The position numbers and the translations under genes are program-made. Below, one piece after another: positions 11,890 to 23,239 of a stretch of 64,000 bases of DNA. The notes below the pieces were generated by a model. The model worked only from the letters and a program-made list of their open reading frames with translations. It had not been told where the DNA came from and made no database searches. Position 1 is the stretch's first letter. Each line of letters begins with the position of its first letter. The DNA is from Anagrus nilaparvatae (Eukaryota > Arthropoda > Insecta > Hymenoptera > Mymaridae). The DNA is taken from the NCBI GenBank assembly GCA_022575985.1, contig JAKSXM010000014.1, forward strand, positions 12,152,001 through 12,216,000, given 5' to 3'.

Positions 11890-12831
11890 CCCTACCAAAA
11901 ATATAAATAGTCTACAGTATAATCTCGAAAATATACTTGAGAATATACTTTAGCATATATTTGAGATAGAACTATTATTGTAGTAATTACGAATATTCTA
12001 TAGAATATTCTTTAGTATGGTATTTATTTTTAAAAAAATTATTTAATTATGTTATTTATAATAGAAAATTAACAACAAATTCTTAAAAACATTAATGTTT
12101 TTAAAAATTTATTGTTAATAGTGAAATATTTTCTAATTTTAAATTAGATAGAAATTAATTATTTAAGATTTTAAAAAACCGCATGGAGTGAATGAATAAA
12201 ACTACAATTTTTTTTTATACACAATTAAAATTTATTTATTTATAAACATATTTAACAATTTTTACATATTTATCAGATTTTAAACACAAATTTTTATAAT
12301 TTTATATAATTTATAATTACATAACAACTTAAAAATAACTTTTTTATAATTTTTACTACGCACTTTAAACTTGTAATTGTTGTACACACGCGTTAAAGGC
12401 TCCCAGGTAACTGACCTTTATCAAAAATGGACGCTGTTTGCTATGATTTTAGAACTTTCACTTAAAGATTAAAGAAACCGAAAAGTAAAATCGTGGCAAC
12501 AGCAGGCAACAGCATCCATTTTAAATAAAGGCCAGTTACCTGGGAGCCTTTAACGCGTGTGTACAACGTTTACAAGTTTAAAGTGCGTAGTAAAAGTTAT
12601 AAAAAAGTTATTTTTAAGTTGTTATGTAATTATAAATTATATAAAATTATAAAAATTTGTGTTTAAAATCTGTTAAATATGTAAAAGTTGTTAAATATGT
12701 TTATAAATAAATAAATTTTAATTGTGTATAAAAAAAAAGTTGTTGTTTTACCCTACCAAAAATATAAATATTCTACAGTATAATCTCGAAAGTATACTTG
12801 AGAACATGCTTGAGAATATACTTTAGGATAT

Positions 12832-15798
12832 TGTTACGTATCCTGAGGTTTTATCCAAGGGATACGTAAATATAAATAATTATGAATATATGAAATATAA
12901 GTTTATCCTGGGGATATTGACTGCCCCAGGTTTATTTATTTAGGTTGGTATGGTTATTATCTGGTTGGTTTATAGTTGATGTATTTGTAGATGAGTTCGG
13001 GTTCGATCTAAGCTGGATGAACCTAACCTGAGGCTAAGTTCTTAATTACAGAAGGAACTGTCACAATAATAACTGATAACTGATTTGATATATAACTTTC
13101 ACTTTATTGATTATAAGTAAATATAATAAAACTGTCTAAGTCTTTAAGTCAAACGAATTATAAAGGATACTTAATAACGGGAGTTAGTACTCTAATTAAT
13201 GATGGTTATGATTCTAAAGAATACAATTTGGGCGCCTGAAGGGCAATATATAATCTAAAATGAATCTGCCCATATTGCGAGATTTTGGGGGAAACGTCCA
13301 ATACAAAAAAGCGTCGGTCTCGTCACGTCCAATTAGCGAAAGCGTCCATAACTATTACTAAGAATCGCGAGGTGGGATTTATGCATTTTATAACGCCTAT
13401 AAATCCCTACTAATTTATGTCACAGTTGACTTTTGTCCCGCGCTATTGTGCTAGGTTAGCATCAGCGGAAATGCATCTGCGGGTTCCTATATCGTCTGGG
13501 AACGTTAATATGAATATCGGATGTAGGTTTAATATTTATATATGGGCACGTCCAGGGAAGAACGACCAGCCGAAAAATAAAAAATGAAAAAAAATTTTTT
13601 TTTTTGTCACTTTTTACCTGAGATTTGTGAAACCGCACCTATTTTAGACTTCCTGATGCATAATTTTGATATACGGCTGCTCCAAAGTTGGATTTTTTCA
13701 TTTTTTTGATTTCAGCTGCCCAGTTCAACCTAAAATAACTCTGAACCATTTAACTTTTTATATATACATATGATTGGGAAAAAGTTTTATTTTTACTTGA
13801 ACTACTAAAAAAAAAAAAAAAATTTTCCATTTTGACATATTCCACTTTTTTTTCTCCTCGACGGTAGCTTTCAAACATCCAGAAAATTTGTTTCGCCATG
13901 ATTTTTTTCAACTTTTTTCTTCTCAAAATTCACTTCAAAGGGTCTAATTTACATCCTGAAAGTCCTGAGATGTGATAGGCAATGATCGGTCCACAATCTT
14001 AAAACTTGGTTCTTCCGTTTCCCTAAAAATCCATAAAAATGTTAAATATTAAAGCGTAAAATCATTAAAATACTAAATTTAACCTTACCAAATGATTTCT
14101 TCTGTTAAATCTTCACTATCAGGACCACATAAACTTGTTGTAACATATCAATAGGATCATCTAACATTTCTGATGCTAAAACACCCAAGATCAGCCTCGC
14201 GTCAGCATCCAAAAATAGAAAAAAACTGAAAAAAAAATGATTCTGGTTAAAAATAACTACAAAAATAATTATAAACTATTAAAAAAGACTGAAAAATATT
14301 TAAATTAACTTACCAAATATGTTTATAAGCAAATTAGAACTTTAGAACTCTATGCTGACAAAATCTGGAACCTGGAAAAAAAGTTAAACAAAGAGATTAA
14401 TTCTTAAATTTTTAAAAAAAGTTTCATAAAAAAATTTTATACTTATCTGATCTCTATTTTCCTGGTGCAACTTCATCTTCTTGATATAAACTAGTACCTG
14501 AAAAAAATAATTAACAATAATTAACAACAATATGTGTACATTCTACCAGTTGTTTATAAAATTGAAATTGAAATTATAGCAGTAGACAAAATATTGCAAT
14601 CAAAGTCTCCTCCTCATGGGAATTAAAAGAAACCAAAAAGAAACTACTTTATCATTTGTTGGTTTCATATTTTTTTTATGCATTCCTGCATGAGGAGATT
14701 GCAATATTTTGTCTTCTGCTACAATTTCAATTTTATAAACAACTGGTAGAATGTACACAATATATTGTTGTTAATGATTGTTAATTATTTTTTTCAGGTA
14801 CTAATTTATATCAAGAAGATGAAGTTGCACCAGGAAAATAGAGATCAGATAAGTATAAAATTTTTTTATGAAACTTTTTTTAAAAATTTAAGAATTAATC
14901 TCTTTGTATAACTTTTTTTCCAGGTTCCAGATTTTGTCAGCATGGAGTTCTAAAGTTCTAATTTGCTTATAAACATATTTGGTAAGTTAATTTAAATATT
15001 TTTCAGTCTTTTTTAATAGTTTATAATTATTTTTGTAGTTATTTTTAACCAGAATCATTTTTTTTTTCAGTTTTTTTCTATTTTTGGATGCTGACGCGAG
15101 GCTGATCTTGGGTGTTTTAGCATCAGAAATGTTAGATGATCCTATTGATATGTTACAGTAAGTTTATGTGGTCCTGATAGTGAAGATTTAACAGAAGAAA
15201 TCATTTGGTAAGGTTAAATTTAGTATTTTAATGATTTTACGCTTTAATATTTAACATTTTTATGGATTTTTAGGGAAACGGAAGAACCAAGTTTTAAGAT
15301 TGTGGACCGATCATTGCCTATCACATCTCAGGACTTTCAGGATGTAAATTAGACCCTTTGAAGTGAATTTTGAGAAGAAAAAAGTTGAAAAAAATCATGG
15401 CGAAACAAATTTTCTGGATGTTTGAAAGCTACCGTCGAGGAGAAAAAAAAGTGGAATATGTCAAAATGGAAAATTTTTTTTTTTTTTTAGTAGTTCAAGT
15501 AAAAATAAAACTTTTTCCCAATCATATGTATATATAAAAAGTTAAATGGTTCAGAGTTATTTTAGGTTGAACTGGGCAGCTGAAATCAAAAAAATGAAAA
15601 AATCCAACTTTGGAGCAGCCGTATATCAAAATGATGCATCAGGAAGTCTAAAATAGGAGCGGTTTCACAAATCTCAGGTAAAAAGTGACACAAAAAAAAA
15701 ATTTTTTTCATTTTTTATTTTTCGGCTGGTCGTTCTTCCCTGGACGTGCCCATATATATCGGATGTTAGGCATATCAATTTTGACCTACCATACGTAA
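12832..15798 (+). mobile_element. solo-LTR-like element C inserted in B (ATAT duplication)
   Basis: Begins TGTTACGTATCC and ends CCATACGTAACA, with TG...CA ends as in LTRs. Comparison with element A gives the empty site GATATATTTGA, so ATAT is a 4-bp target duplication, usual for Ty3/gypsy-like elements. Without the palindrome inserted at 13,544-15,751 it is ~760 bp, a plausible LTR length. No internal region with gag or pol is present, so it is best read as a solo LTR. The family is unproven. Confidence 0.65.
13544..15751. mobile_element. 2.2 kb palindromic element D with exon-like segments
   Basis: Near-perfect inverted repeat inside element C, ends GGGCACGTCCAGGG and its inverse, centred near 14,650. 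Arms are about 1.05-1.1 kb and differ at few sites. Each arm holds what looks like a gene fragment: a segment readable as ETEEPSFKIVDRSLPITSQ after TTTTTAG, preceded by a frame reading GPDSEDLTEEI that ends at GTAAGG, with more CAG/GTAAGT-like signals upstream. I do not recognise the protein. The flanks are ATAT-rich, so the target duplication cannot be told. Confidence 0.75.
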
Positions 15799-17232
15799 CA
15801 ATATATTTGATATAGAACTATTATTGTCCTAATTACAATATTCTATAGAATATTCTATAGTATGTTATTTATTTTTAAAAAAATTATTTAATTATGTTAT
15901 TTATAATAGAAAATTAACAACAAATTTTTAAAAACATTAATGTTTTTAAAAATTTATTGTTTATAGTGAATTATTTTATAATTTTAAATTAGATAGAAAT
16001 TAATTATTTAAAATTTTAAAAAACCGCATGGAGCGAATAAATAATACAATAACTTTTTTTTTATACACAATTAAAATTTATTTATTTATAAACATTTTTA
16101 ACAATTTTTACATATTTATCAGATTTTAAACACAAATTTTTATAATTTTTTATAATTTATAATTACATAACAACTTAAAAATAACTTTTTTATAATTTTT
16201 ACTGCGCACTTTAAACTTATAAACGTTGTACACACGCATTAAAGGCTCCCAGGTAACTGACCTTTATCGAAAATGGATGCTGTTGCCACGATTTTAGAAC
16301 TTTCACTCAAAGATAAAGCAGAATAAAGAAACCGAAAATAAAATCGTGGCAACAGCATCCATTTTCGATAAAGGTCAGTTACCTGGGAGCCTTTAATGCG
16401 TGTGTACAACGTTTATAAGTTTAAAGTGCGTAGTAAAAATTATAAAAAAGTTATTTTTAAGTTGTTATGTAATTATAAATTATAAAAAATTATAAAAATT
16501 TGTGTTTAAAATCTGATAAATATGTAAAAATTGTTAAAAATGTTTATAAATAAATAAATTTTAATTGTTTATAAAAAAAAAGTTATTGTTTTATTCATTC
16601 GCTCCATGCGGTTTTTTAAAATTTTAAATAATTAATTTCTATCTAATTTAAAATTATAAAATAATTCACTATTAACAATAAATTTTTAAAAACATTAATG
16701 TTTTTAAAAATTTGTTGTTAATTTTCTATTATAAATAACATAATTAAATAATTTTTTTAAAAATAAATAACATACTATAGAATATTCTATAGAATATTGT
16801 AATTAGGACAATAATAGTTCTATCTCAAATATATGCTAAAGTATATTCTCAAGCATGTTCTCAAGTATACTTTCGAGATTATACTGTAGAATATTTATAT
16901 TTTTGGTAGGGTATTCATTCACTCCATGCGGTTTTTTAAAATCTTAAATAATTAATTTCTATCTAATTTAAAATTAGAAAATATTTCACTATTAACAATA
17001 AATTTTTAAAAACATTAATGTTTTTAAGAATTTGTTGTTAATTTTCTATTATAAATAACATAATTAAATAATTTTTTTAAAAATAAATACCATACTAAAG
17101 AATATTCTATAGAATATTCGTAATTACTACAATAATAGTTCTATCTCAAATATATGCTAAAGTATATTCTCAAGCATGTTCTCAAGTATATTTTCGAGAT
17201 TATACTGTAGACTATTTATATTTTTGGTAGGG

Positions 17233-18215
17233 CAGCATTTACCCATATAAACTTAAGTATTTTAGCAAGTGGGCTTTATTTTCCCATAATTAGCTAAAAA
17301 ACAAGAGATATTATTTTTTTGCTTAAAATGGCGCAAGTATTCATTTTTGGCTTTTTTTGGACAATTGATTTAAAAAATTATTCCAAATATATTGGGAAAA
17401 AAAATAATTTTTTATTTTTTTGTAGTTTATTTTATGAGGATAAGATATGGAGAAATTGTTGACATGAAATTCACTTAAATTTTCTTACTATAAATTTGAG
17501 TAAATTGAGCTAAGACAAACTTAAATATTGGCCAAAAATTCATATTAGGTACTAGAAACTAAATCCATAGTTGTTTTGAAGAAAAAAATTTTAATTTTAT
17601 CCGATTATTAATAGTAGGTACCCAGTAAGAAATATGCAGGCATAAACTGTGATAATGCTGGCATTAGTTGCTTGCCGGGCGAGAATAACATGCTCGAGTA
17701 CGAGATGCTTCTGCTTCCACATTATTGAGCACCAAGGCAGCATATTATGCTGGCAACTGATGCCCGCTTATGCTCTCTAAAGTTGCTCGCTAGCATGGTC
17801 GCTTGCATGGAGGGTTGCTCTTTAATATGCGGTGTCAATCTTTTTTTTTATTGAAAATTAGATAATAAAATAAAATAATAAATAAAAATATAAAAGTACC
17901 TATTGGTATTTATATTTGAAAAAAAAAAAATTAATTATTTTGTATTTTTTTTTTTGTAATTTTTCTTTGAGGTGATTTGTATAGTAACTGTTAATTTAGT
18001 AATTTTTTTTTTCATTTTTTTTTTAATTTTTTATCATACAGGGTCTCGAACTTTCAATGTTTGGGCCGCCAGCAACATACAGGATCCTCGACACCACGCG
18101 CACAGGGTGAAATATTATTGAAAAATATCAAAGGGATGGTGAAATTTTAATCTTAAATCACGCCTACTATTTTTTTAAATTTAAATCCATTGTAAGTTAA
18201 TATAATATATTTAAT
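17233..18215. other. intergenic stretch with possible SINE fragment
   Basis: No gene recognised. Between 17,640 and 17,840 there is GC-richer sequence with several internal inverted words (GCATAT, TGCTCG). At about 18,035-18,110 the minus strand contains AAAGTTCGAGACCCTG, resembling a Pol III B box, in a setting that could be an old tRNA-derived SINE. Poly-T and poly-A runs lie on both sides. Confidence 0.35.
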
Positions 18216-18340
18216 CACTAGTGAAAAAAAATAGGTAATAATTACGTACTTAAGTACGTAATTATTACGTACTGATTTGACCGATTTTAGTACGTAATAA
18301 TTACGTATTAATTACGTAATAATTACGTAATTATTATCTA
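18216..18340 (+). repeat. left terminal and subterminal repeats of the CACTA element
   Basis: Starts CACTAGTG, itself a palindrome, then a T/A spacer and seven TACGTA palindromes in alternating ACGTAATTATTACGTA-like arrangement. In plant CACTA elements subterminal repeats are bound by the TnpA-type protein. By analogy these are the likely binding sites for a protein of this element. Confidence 0.85.
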
Positions 18341-19489
18341 ATAAATATACTCCTAATACTGAAGATAAAATTATTCATTTTTTATTAAAAACACTTAAAT
18401 CTGTTAAAATTTCTTAAATTTTAATATGCAATGTTGTAATTCAAACATATATAATGGAATATTTTGGTAATTTCTAATTGTATATTCTATTTTTCTTAAA
18501 TTGTTGGCAATGTATCAATATTATAAATAATATAAAATTGTGGTTACATTAGCGAGGAACCAAAAAAATTGAGCAAATATTATACATCTTATAAATTTTG
18601 ATTTTTTCGAAAATGATTCAATAATTTTTTGATTTTATTAATATATTATACTTATTTTATATTATCATTACTAAATTTTATTTATTTTTAGAACATTTTA
18701 TTAAATAATAATAGTAACATAATATTTAAAACACCTTATAAAATCTATAATAATATTACTTCCGTAAAAAATGGTTAACTTTTTTTATAAATTGAGCTAT
18801 TATATATTTTAAGGTATTTAAAAACTAATTATAAATTAAGACAAAGCCTAATGAAAATATAAAATTTAAAGTCTAGGTCTTTGAAAACTTAAATAAACTA
18901 GATCTACTATACCTTCTTTCCAGCATTAACTTTTTGGGACTAAGAAAATGAAATTGTGATTTTATAAATAATAAAAAAATTTCAAAATCGTAAAGATTTT
19001 ATGAAAGAAAAGTATTTTTTTAATAAAAATGAGATTCACATCACATAAAAAGAAACTTTTTTTTTTAAATACTAAATTAATATTATTATAGTTTGTAATC
19101 TAGATCTGAATTATTTTATGTACCAAAATCAACATAATCATCGGTCCTTACGCAATCAAGGTTTGACTCTCTGGCGTTTTAAATTAAAAGGGTTTCTCCC
19201 CCCCCCCCCCACCTACCTTTTGATTTGTGATTCACTAATTATCCTTCTTTATTATATAAATGTTCAATGTTGATTATAATTCATATTAATACATATATGA
19301 CTTTCAAAGAAATTTCAAGAACCATGAAAAACTGAAATGACTAAAGGTAAATTTTTGTCCAAATATTTTATGATAATTTTAAAATATTTTATTAAATAAA
19401 TAATTTTAACTTACAAAGGCTATGTGTGCTAAATGCCTTTAATGATTAAATTTTTTAAAATTTTATAATAACAATAAGTGTAAACATTT

Positions 19490-22428
19490 TTAATAATACA
19501 ACATGTTACAAACAGGTGAAATATACAATTCTAATTCGTTCAAACTATAGTAAACGCATATTTTCTTAATATTTTTTGTTGAACATGCATATTCATCTCT
19601 TGATATGGATGTTATTTGATATATATGGGAACAATGAGGATCTTTACGAACATTAATTAAATTATAAATAGTTAAGTCTTCTTCTTCCAAGGAATTACAA
19701 ACAATAAATTCTTTAATGTGGATAAATTGATTATTTTCTAACTGAGCAAAGGCATTACTTGAGCGTGGATTTACTTTATTACCAGAAATAAATAAACATT
19801 TATTTTTTACCATACGCTGATAAATTAAACAATTTAGAGGTAAGTTAAATTTTTTCATTGTGTAGCTATCAGGAACTTGAGAGCTTCCAAAATATGTAAC
19901 ACCTAAAGACTTACGTGCTTTTTTGGTTTTCCGGAATGTCATTTCATCACAATATTCTTTAACTTCTTCGGGCATATCAGCTTCAATCGCATTTTCTATA
20001 ATATTCATGCTTATTTGAAAATTACTAAATCTTATTAATTGTTCGTGAACTCCTTTAGCACTGAAAATAGCATCTTGGATTCTTTTATTCGCGGTTTCAA
20101 AACAATACGTTGTATGAGCCCAAATTGGACCCCAGTAATAAACACTTTCTGTCAAGTGAATCATTTGATGTACGTTGTACGTCATAGCAGTTGCTGAAAA
20201 TAACTTTTCTGTTTCATAAACAAATCGTCGTAAATCTTTATTTATTCTACTTAACTCGGATCGTTTTATGGAACTGCTCTGCAATTTATACAAAGATGAA
20301 ACATATAAAGACCAATGCTTTATTTTCGTGGAGCTTATAAATATTCTTAGCATTGGTACACTATAATATAAAGTAAAATTTTCATAATCTCTCGCTGTCC
20401 AATGACCCCTATCTGTAACAGGTCTAGATAATCTTTCTATTTGACTAGGAGCCTTAATATTTAATAATATATTATCAAGAAAATTTATTTGATCTACTGT
20501 TAGATCACTTAAATAGTACTCCAAAAATTGAGAACTCACACCTTCGCAACAACAATGTAATGAATCAGGTACAAAACCTTTTATAAAATCAAAATGTCGT
20601 AAATTTATTATAGGTGGTATTCCAATAAAACCTCTCACTTCGACACCCCTTTTTACAATTTCTTTAAAATACGGTAAAGACTGAGTTACGCTTCTTAAAT
20701 CTGGAGAATAAGGTAAGATAATGTACCTTATGCTCCCATCTATCCAAACCCCAGGATGCAGGCACCAGCTGCATCCATAATGGCCATTAAACTGCTTCAG
20801 TAATTGTATTATAGCTCTAGCTACAGAATCAACACAACATATGATTAAATATAGTCTAAATTTTATTGTTATATTATTAATAGTACATGGTATTCCAATT
20901 TGCAAAATTTGATTCATTTTTTTGACGAAGTGTGTGGTATATATTGCCATATCTGGTTTTTTTCTACCAAACCAAAGACCACATAAAAATGTATTTTTAA
21001 GTCTTTCTTGAATGGGCAATTCATTAATTAACAAGTATATAGGCCACAATGAATTTTTAGACCCAGTAAACTTAACTGAACCATCAGAGTTGAATATGCC
21101 TGTAAGGTACTTATTCTTGTGATCTTCAGGAATCAAATTTATAAAATCTTGGTAACCTTTGCCATCCATAATATCAGTTATTTCATTCTCATTATAGACA
21201 CGATTTATTACAGAATTTTGATAATATTCATAATTATCTACTATAACTGCAGAAATAACAGGAGTTGGGTCAATAATAATAAAAAAATCATTATTACTTA
21301 TTTCTTTTGTGTTTACATTCTCTTTACAAGAACCACAATTAAAAATTCGCTTATTTTTTTTCTCGAATTGTCCAATATAAGATTCACATTTGGGACACAT
21401 TAAATGGTACTCTATTTGTAAGTTATGATTCAATACTTTATCAACCAAATGACGTGAATCTGGTAATAGCCTATCTCCGACAATAATATTAATTATTTTT
21501 AGCAGTTTACAAAGATTTGTAAAACAAACTCCTGATGACAAAGAATATTTTAAAATCATAAGGAATATATCAGCGACCCTAACTTCAGAACGAATCCGGA
21601 CTATATCTAAAAAACCAGGTGACTGAATAAATTTAATTAAGTTATTATTTTCTTCTATTTCTTCGTCATCAAGTTCATTGGAAGTTAATAAATCAAAAAG
21701 TTCATTTACATCATCATCTCCCTAAAACGCAAAAATTTACTAATTATTTACATTGAAACCTTCAACTTCTCAAAATCAGCATGAAATGTGAGTGTAATAT
21801 TTATATAGTAACCTCAAAGTTATTACTTATTATGCACCCAGCTGCTACTCGTACGAAAATATGGAACTAAAAAATATTGAAAAAAAAAATTAATTCGTTC
21901 ACGATTCTTGAACGAAAAAAATTTAGTTTATTTTATTTTTCTCTCCGAATTTAGACGCACTCGCTTTTACTGACTATATTTTGTTTTGAATTATAAAACA
22001 CGAATGAAATAAGCCCTCGTTCCGAAAACATGTGTGAGATATTTTTTAGTTCTATATTTTCGTACAATTAGCGTCTGGGTGTGGCCGAATTAAATGAATT
22101 TTTAATTTTCAAATAGTATAATAATTAAATTATAATAATTAAATATTATCATTAAAAAATAATTTATCTTTTAGGATAAAAACTCTATTCGACGCAATTA
22201 GTTGAAATTAATTTTATTCATTTAAAAAATTTGATTAATGGAGTATGAATCTTTGCATAAAATGAAAATAAAAATTTGGAAGAATTTATAAGTTACGTTT
22301 ATTGCTTCAGGAAAATCATTATTGGTTTCATCACCTTCATCAGAGAAATACTCCATATCAAAATCATACGCTTCATTATAGTTACAAGCATTTCTATCAA
22401 GAATGTTCTTATTAGTCAGCAATTTTAT
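19490..22428 (-). CDS. tnp2-like CACTA transposase (N-terminus incomplete)
   Basis: The transposase expected to cut and move the 23.9 kb element. The main exon is 19490-21721 (743 codons plus stop). An upstream exon, 22297-22428, joins it in phase 0 with GT-AG ends (EAIN|GDDD). It has an acceptor at its own 5' end, so a further first exon may exist; an internal Met (FDMEYF) is another possible start. Taking Met at 21559 as residue 1: a zinc-ribbon-like CPKC...CGSC at Cys55, 58, 75 and 78; FNSDGSVKFTGSKNSLWPIY near 155-175, with the likely first acidic residue; CCVDSVARAIIQ near 225-240, resembling the DxPARA motif of tnp2; GCSWCLHPG; and HFDFIKGFVPDSLHC near 325-345. These fit the transposase tnp2 family. 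No stop or frameshift is seen, so it may be functional. Confidence 0.85.
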
Positions 22429-23200
22429 CTAAAAAAAATTTCATTTTTTATAAATTTAATTTAGATGTGACAAAAATAAGGTTAATTGATAATATATAAT
22501 ATATATTAATATATATACGTATATTACAAGTAAACAACAATGTATATGTTACACAAGTAAATAAACTTTTAAAATCATTATTAAGTTTCTATATCACGGA
22601 AGGAGTTGTCAAACAGTGACTAGAAACTTTGGGAATAGAAAAATTTTAATTACAAAATTAAATTAGGAAATCCAACTTTTTTTATAGTAAATTTTGAGAT
22701 ATTTATTTTTTTTTCATTGGCACAAAATTTAATTACGAAGTGGATAAAATAGAATTCAAATGTTTATATTTACAAAAAAATGAATTAATTTGAAATAACT
22801 CATGTCGCTATCGGTTGTTCTTTACCGGCTCCTTAATGAAAATCGGCTTCAACATCTTTACGAAGATTTAAATAAAATCAAGATGATTAAAATTAAAAAA
22901 CTTTTTTTCATATAAGATAGTAAACATTAGGGTAGATTCACTAGTTAATGACTGTCGTTTTCCATTAATACACGGTATTGATCATTCACTGAAGGTGGCT
23001 ATTTACTGGTGCATTTACCCTATATTTAATTTTAAAAAAATTATTTATTTTAAGGTAATTTGGTACTTCAAATTTTTTTGTATTTTTTGAAAGTATAACT
23101 ATTTAAAAGTGCGGGAAAAAATTTTTAGAAAAATCGGAGCATTTTAAGTACTATTTTTAAGCCTATTTTCAATAATTACTTTTGAGTCTCCTGTGTGAAA
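22429..23200. other. 5' region of the transposase gene
   Basis: Non-coding AT-rich sequence upstream of the first transposase exon I can support. A missing first exon may lie here but cannot be picked out. TATATA-rich sequence is present near 22,490-22,530. No repeat shared with other parts of the window was noticed. Confidence 0.4.
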
Positions 23201-23239
23201 AAAAAACTTTAAACGAGTTTATCTCAAACCATTTTTTTG

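Larger units (their letters stand above)
12751..16911. mobile_element. fold-back element B, same family as A, inserted in A
   Basis: Begins CCCTACC at 12751 and ends GGTAGGG at 16911. Removing it and one TA restores the sequence of A (GTTGTTTTATTCATTC, as seen intact at ~16,590), so the target duplication is TA. Like A it is a ~1.19 kb palindrome once its own insertion (12,832-15,798 plus one ATAT) is removed. The arms are nearly identical to those of A, pointing to a fairly recent transposition into a relative. Confidence 0.88.
11890..17232. mobile_element. fold-back element A, ~1.18 kb, split by nested insertions
   Basis: The outer member of a nest. It starts CCCTACCAAAAATATAAATA at 11890 and ends with the inverse at 17232, flanked by CA on both sides. 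Without the insertion at 12,751-16,911 it is a ~1.18 kb palindrome whose arms pair along their whole length. The centre is near 12,470, around inverted blocks containing GGTAACTGACCTTTAT-like sequence and CACACGCGTTAAAGGC. The right arm resumes at 16,912 with TTCATTCACTCCATGCGG, the exact continuation of the left part after element B is removed. No coding capacity. Confidence 0.85.

Noticed and set aside
21119..21403. 94-aa plus-strand frame
   Set aside because: Shadow of the transposase on the other strand, hydrophobic and AT-driven.
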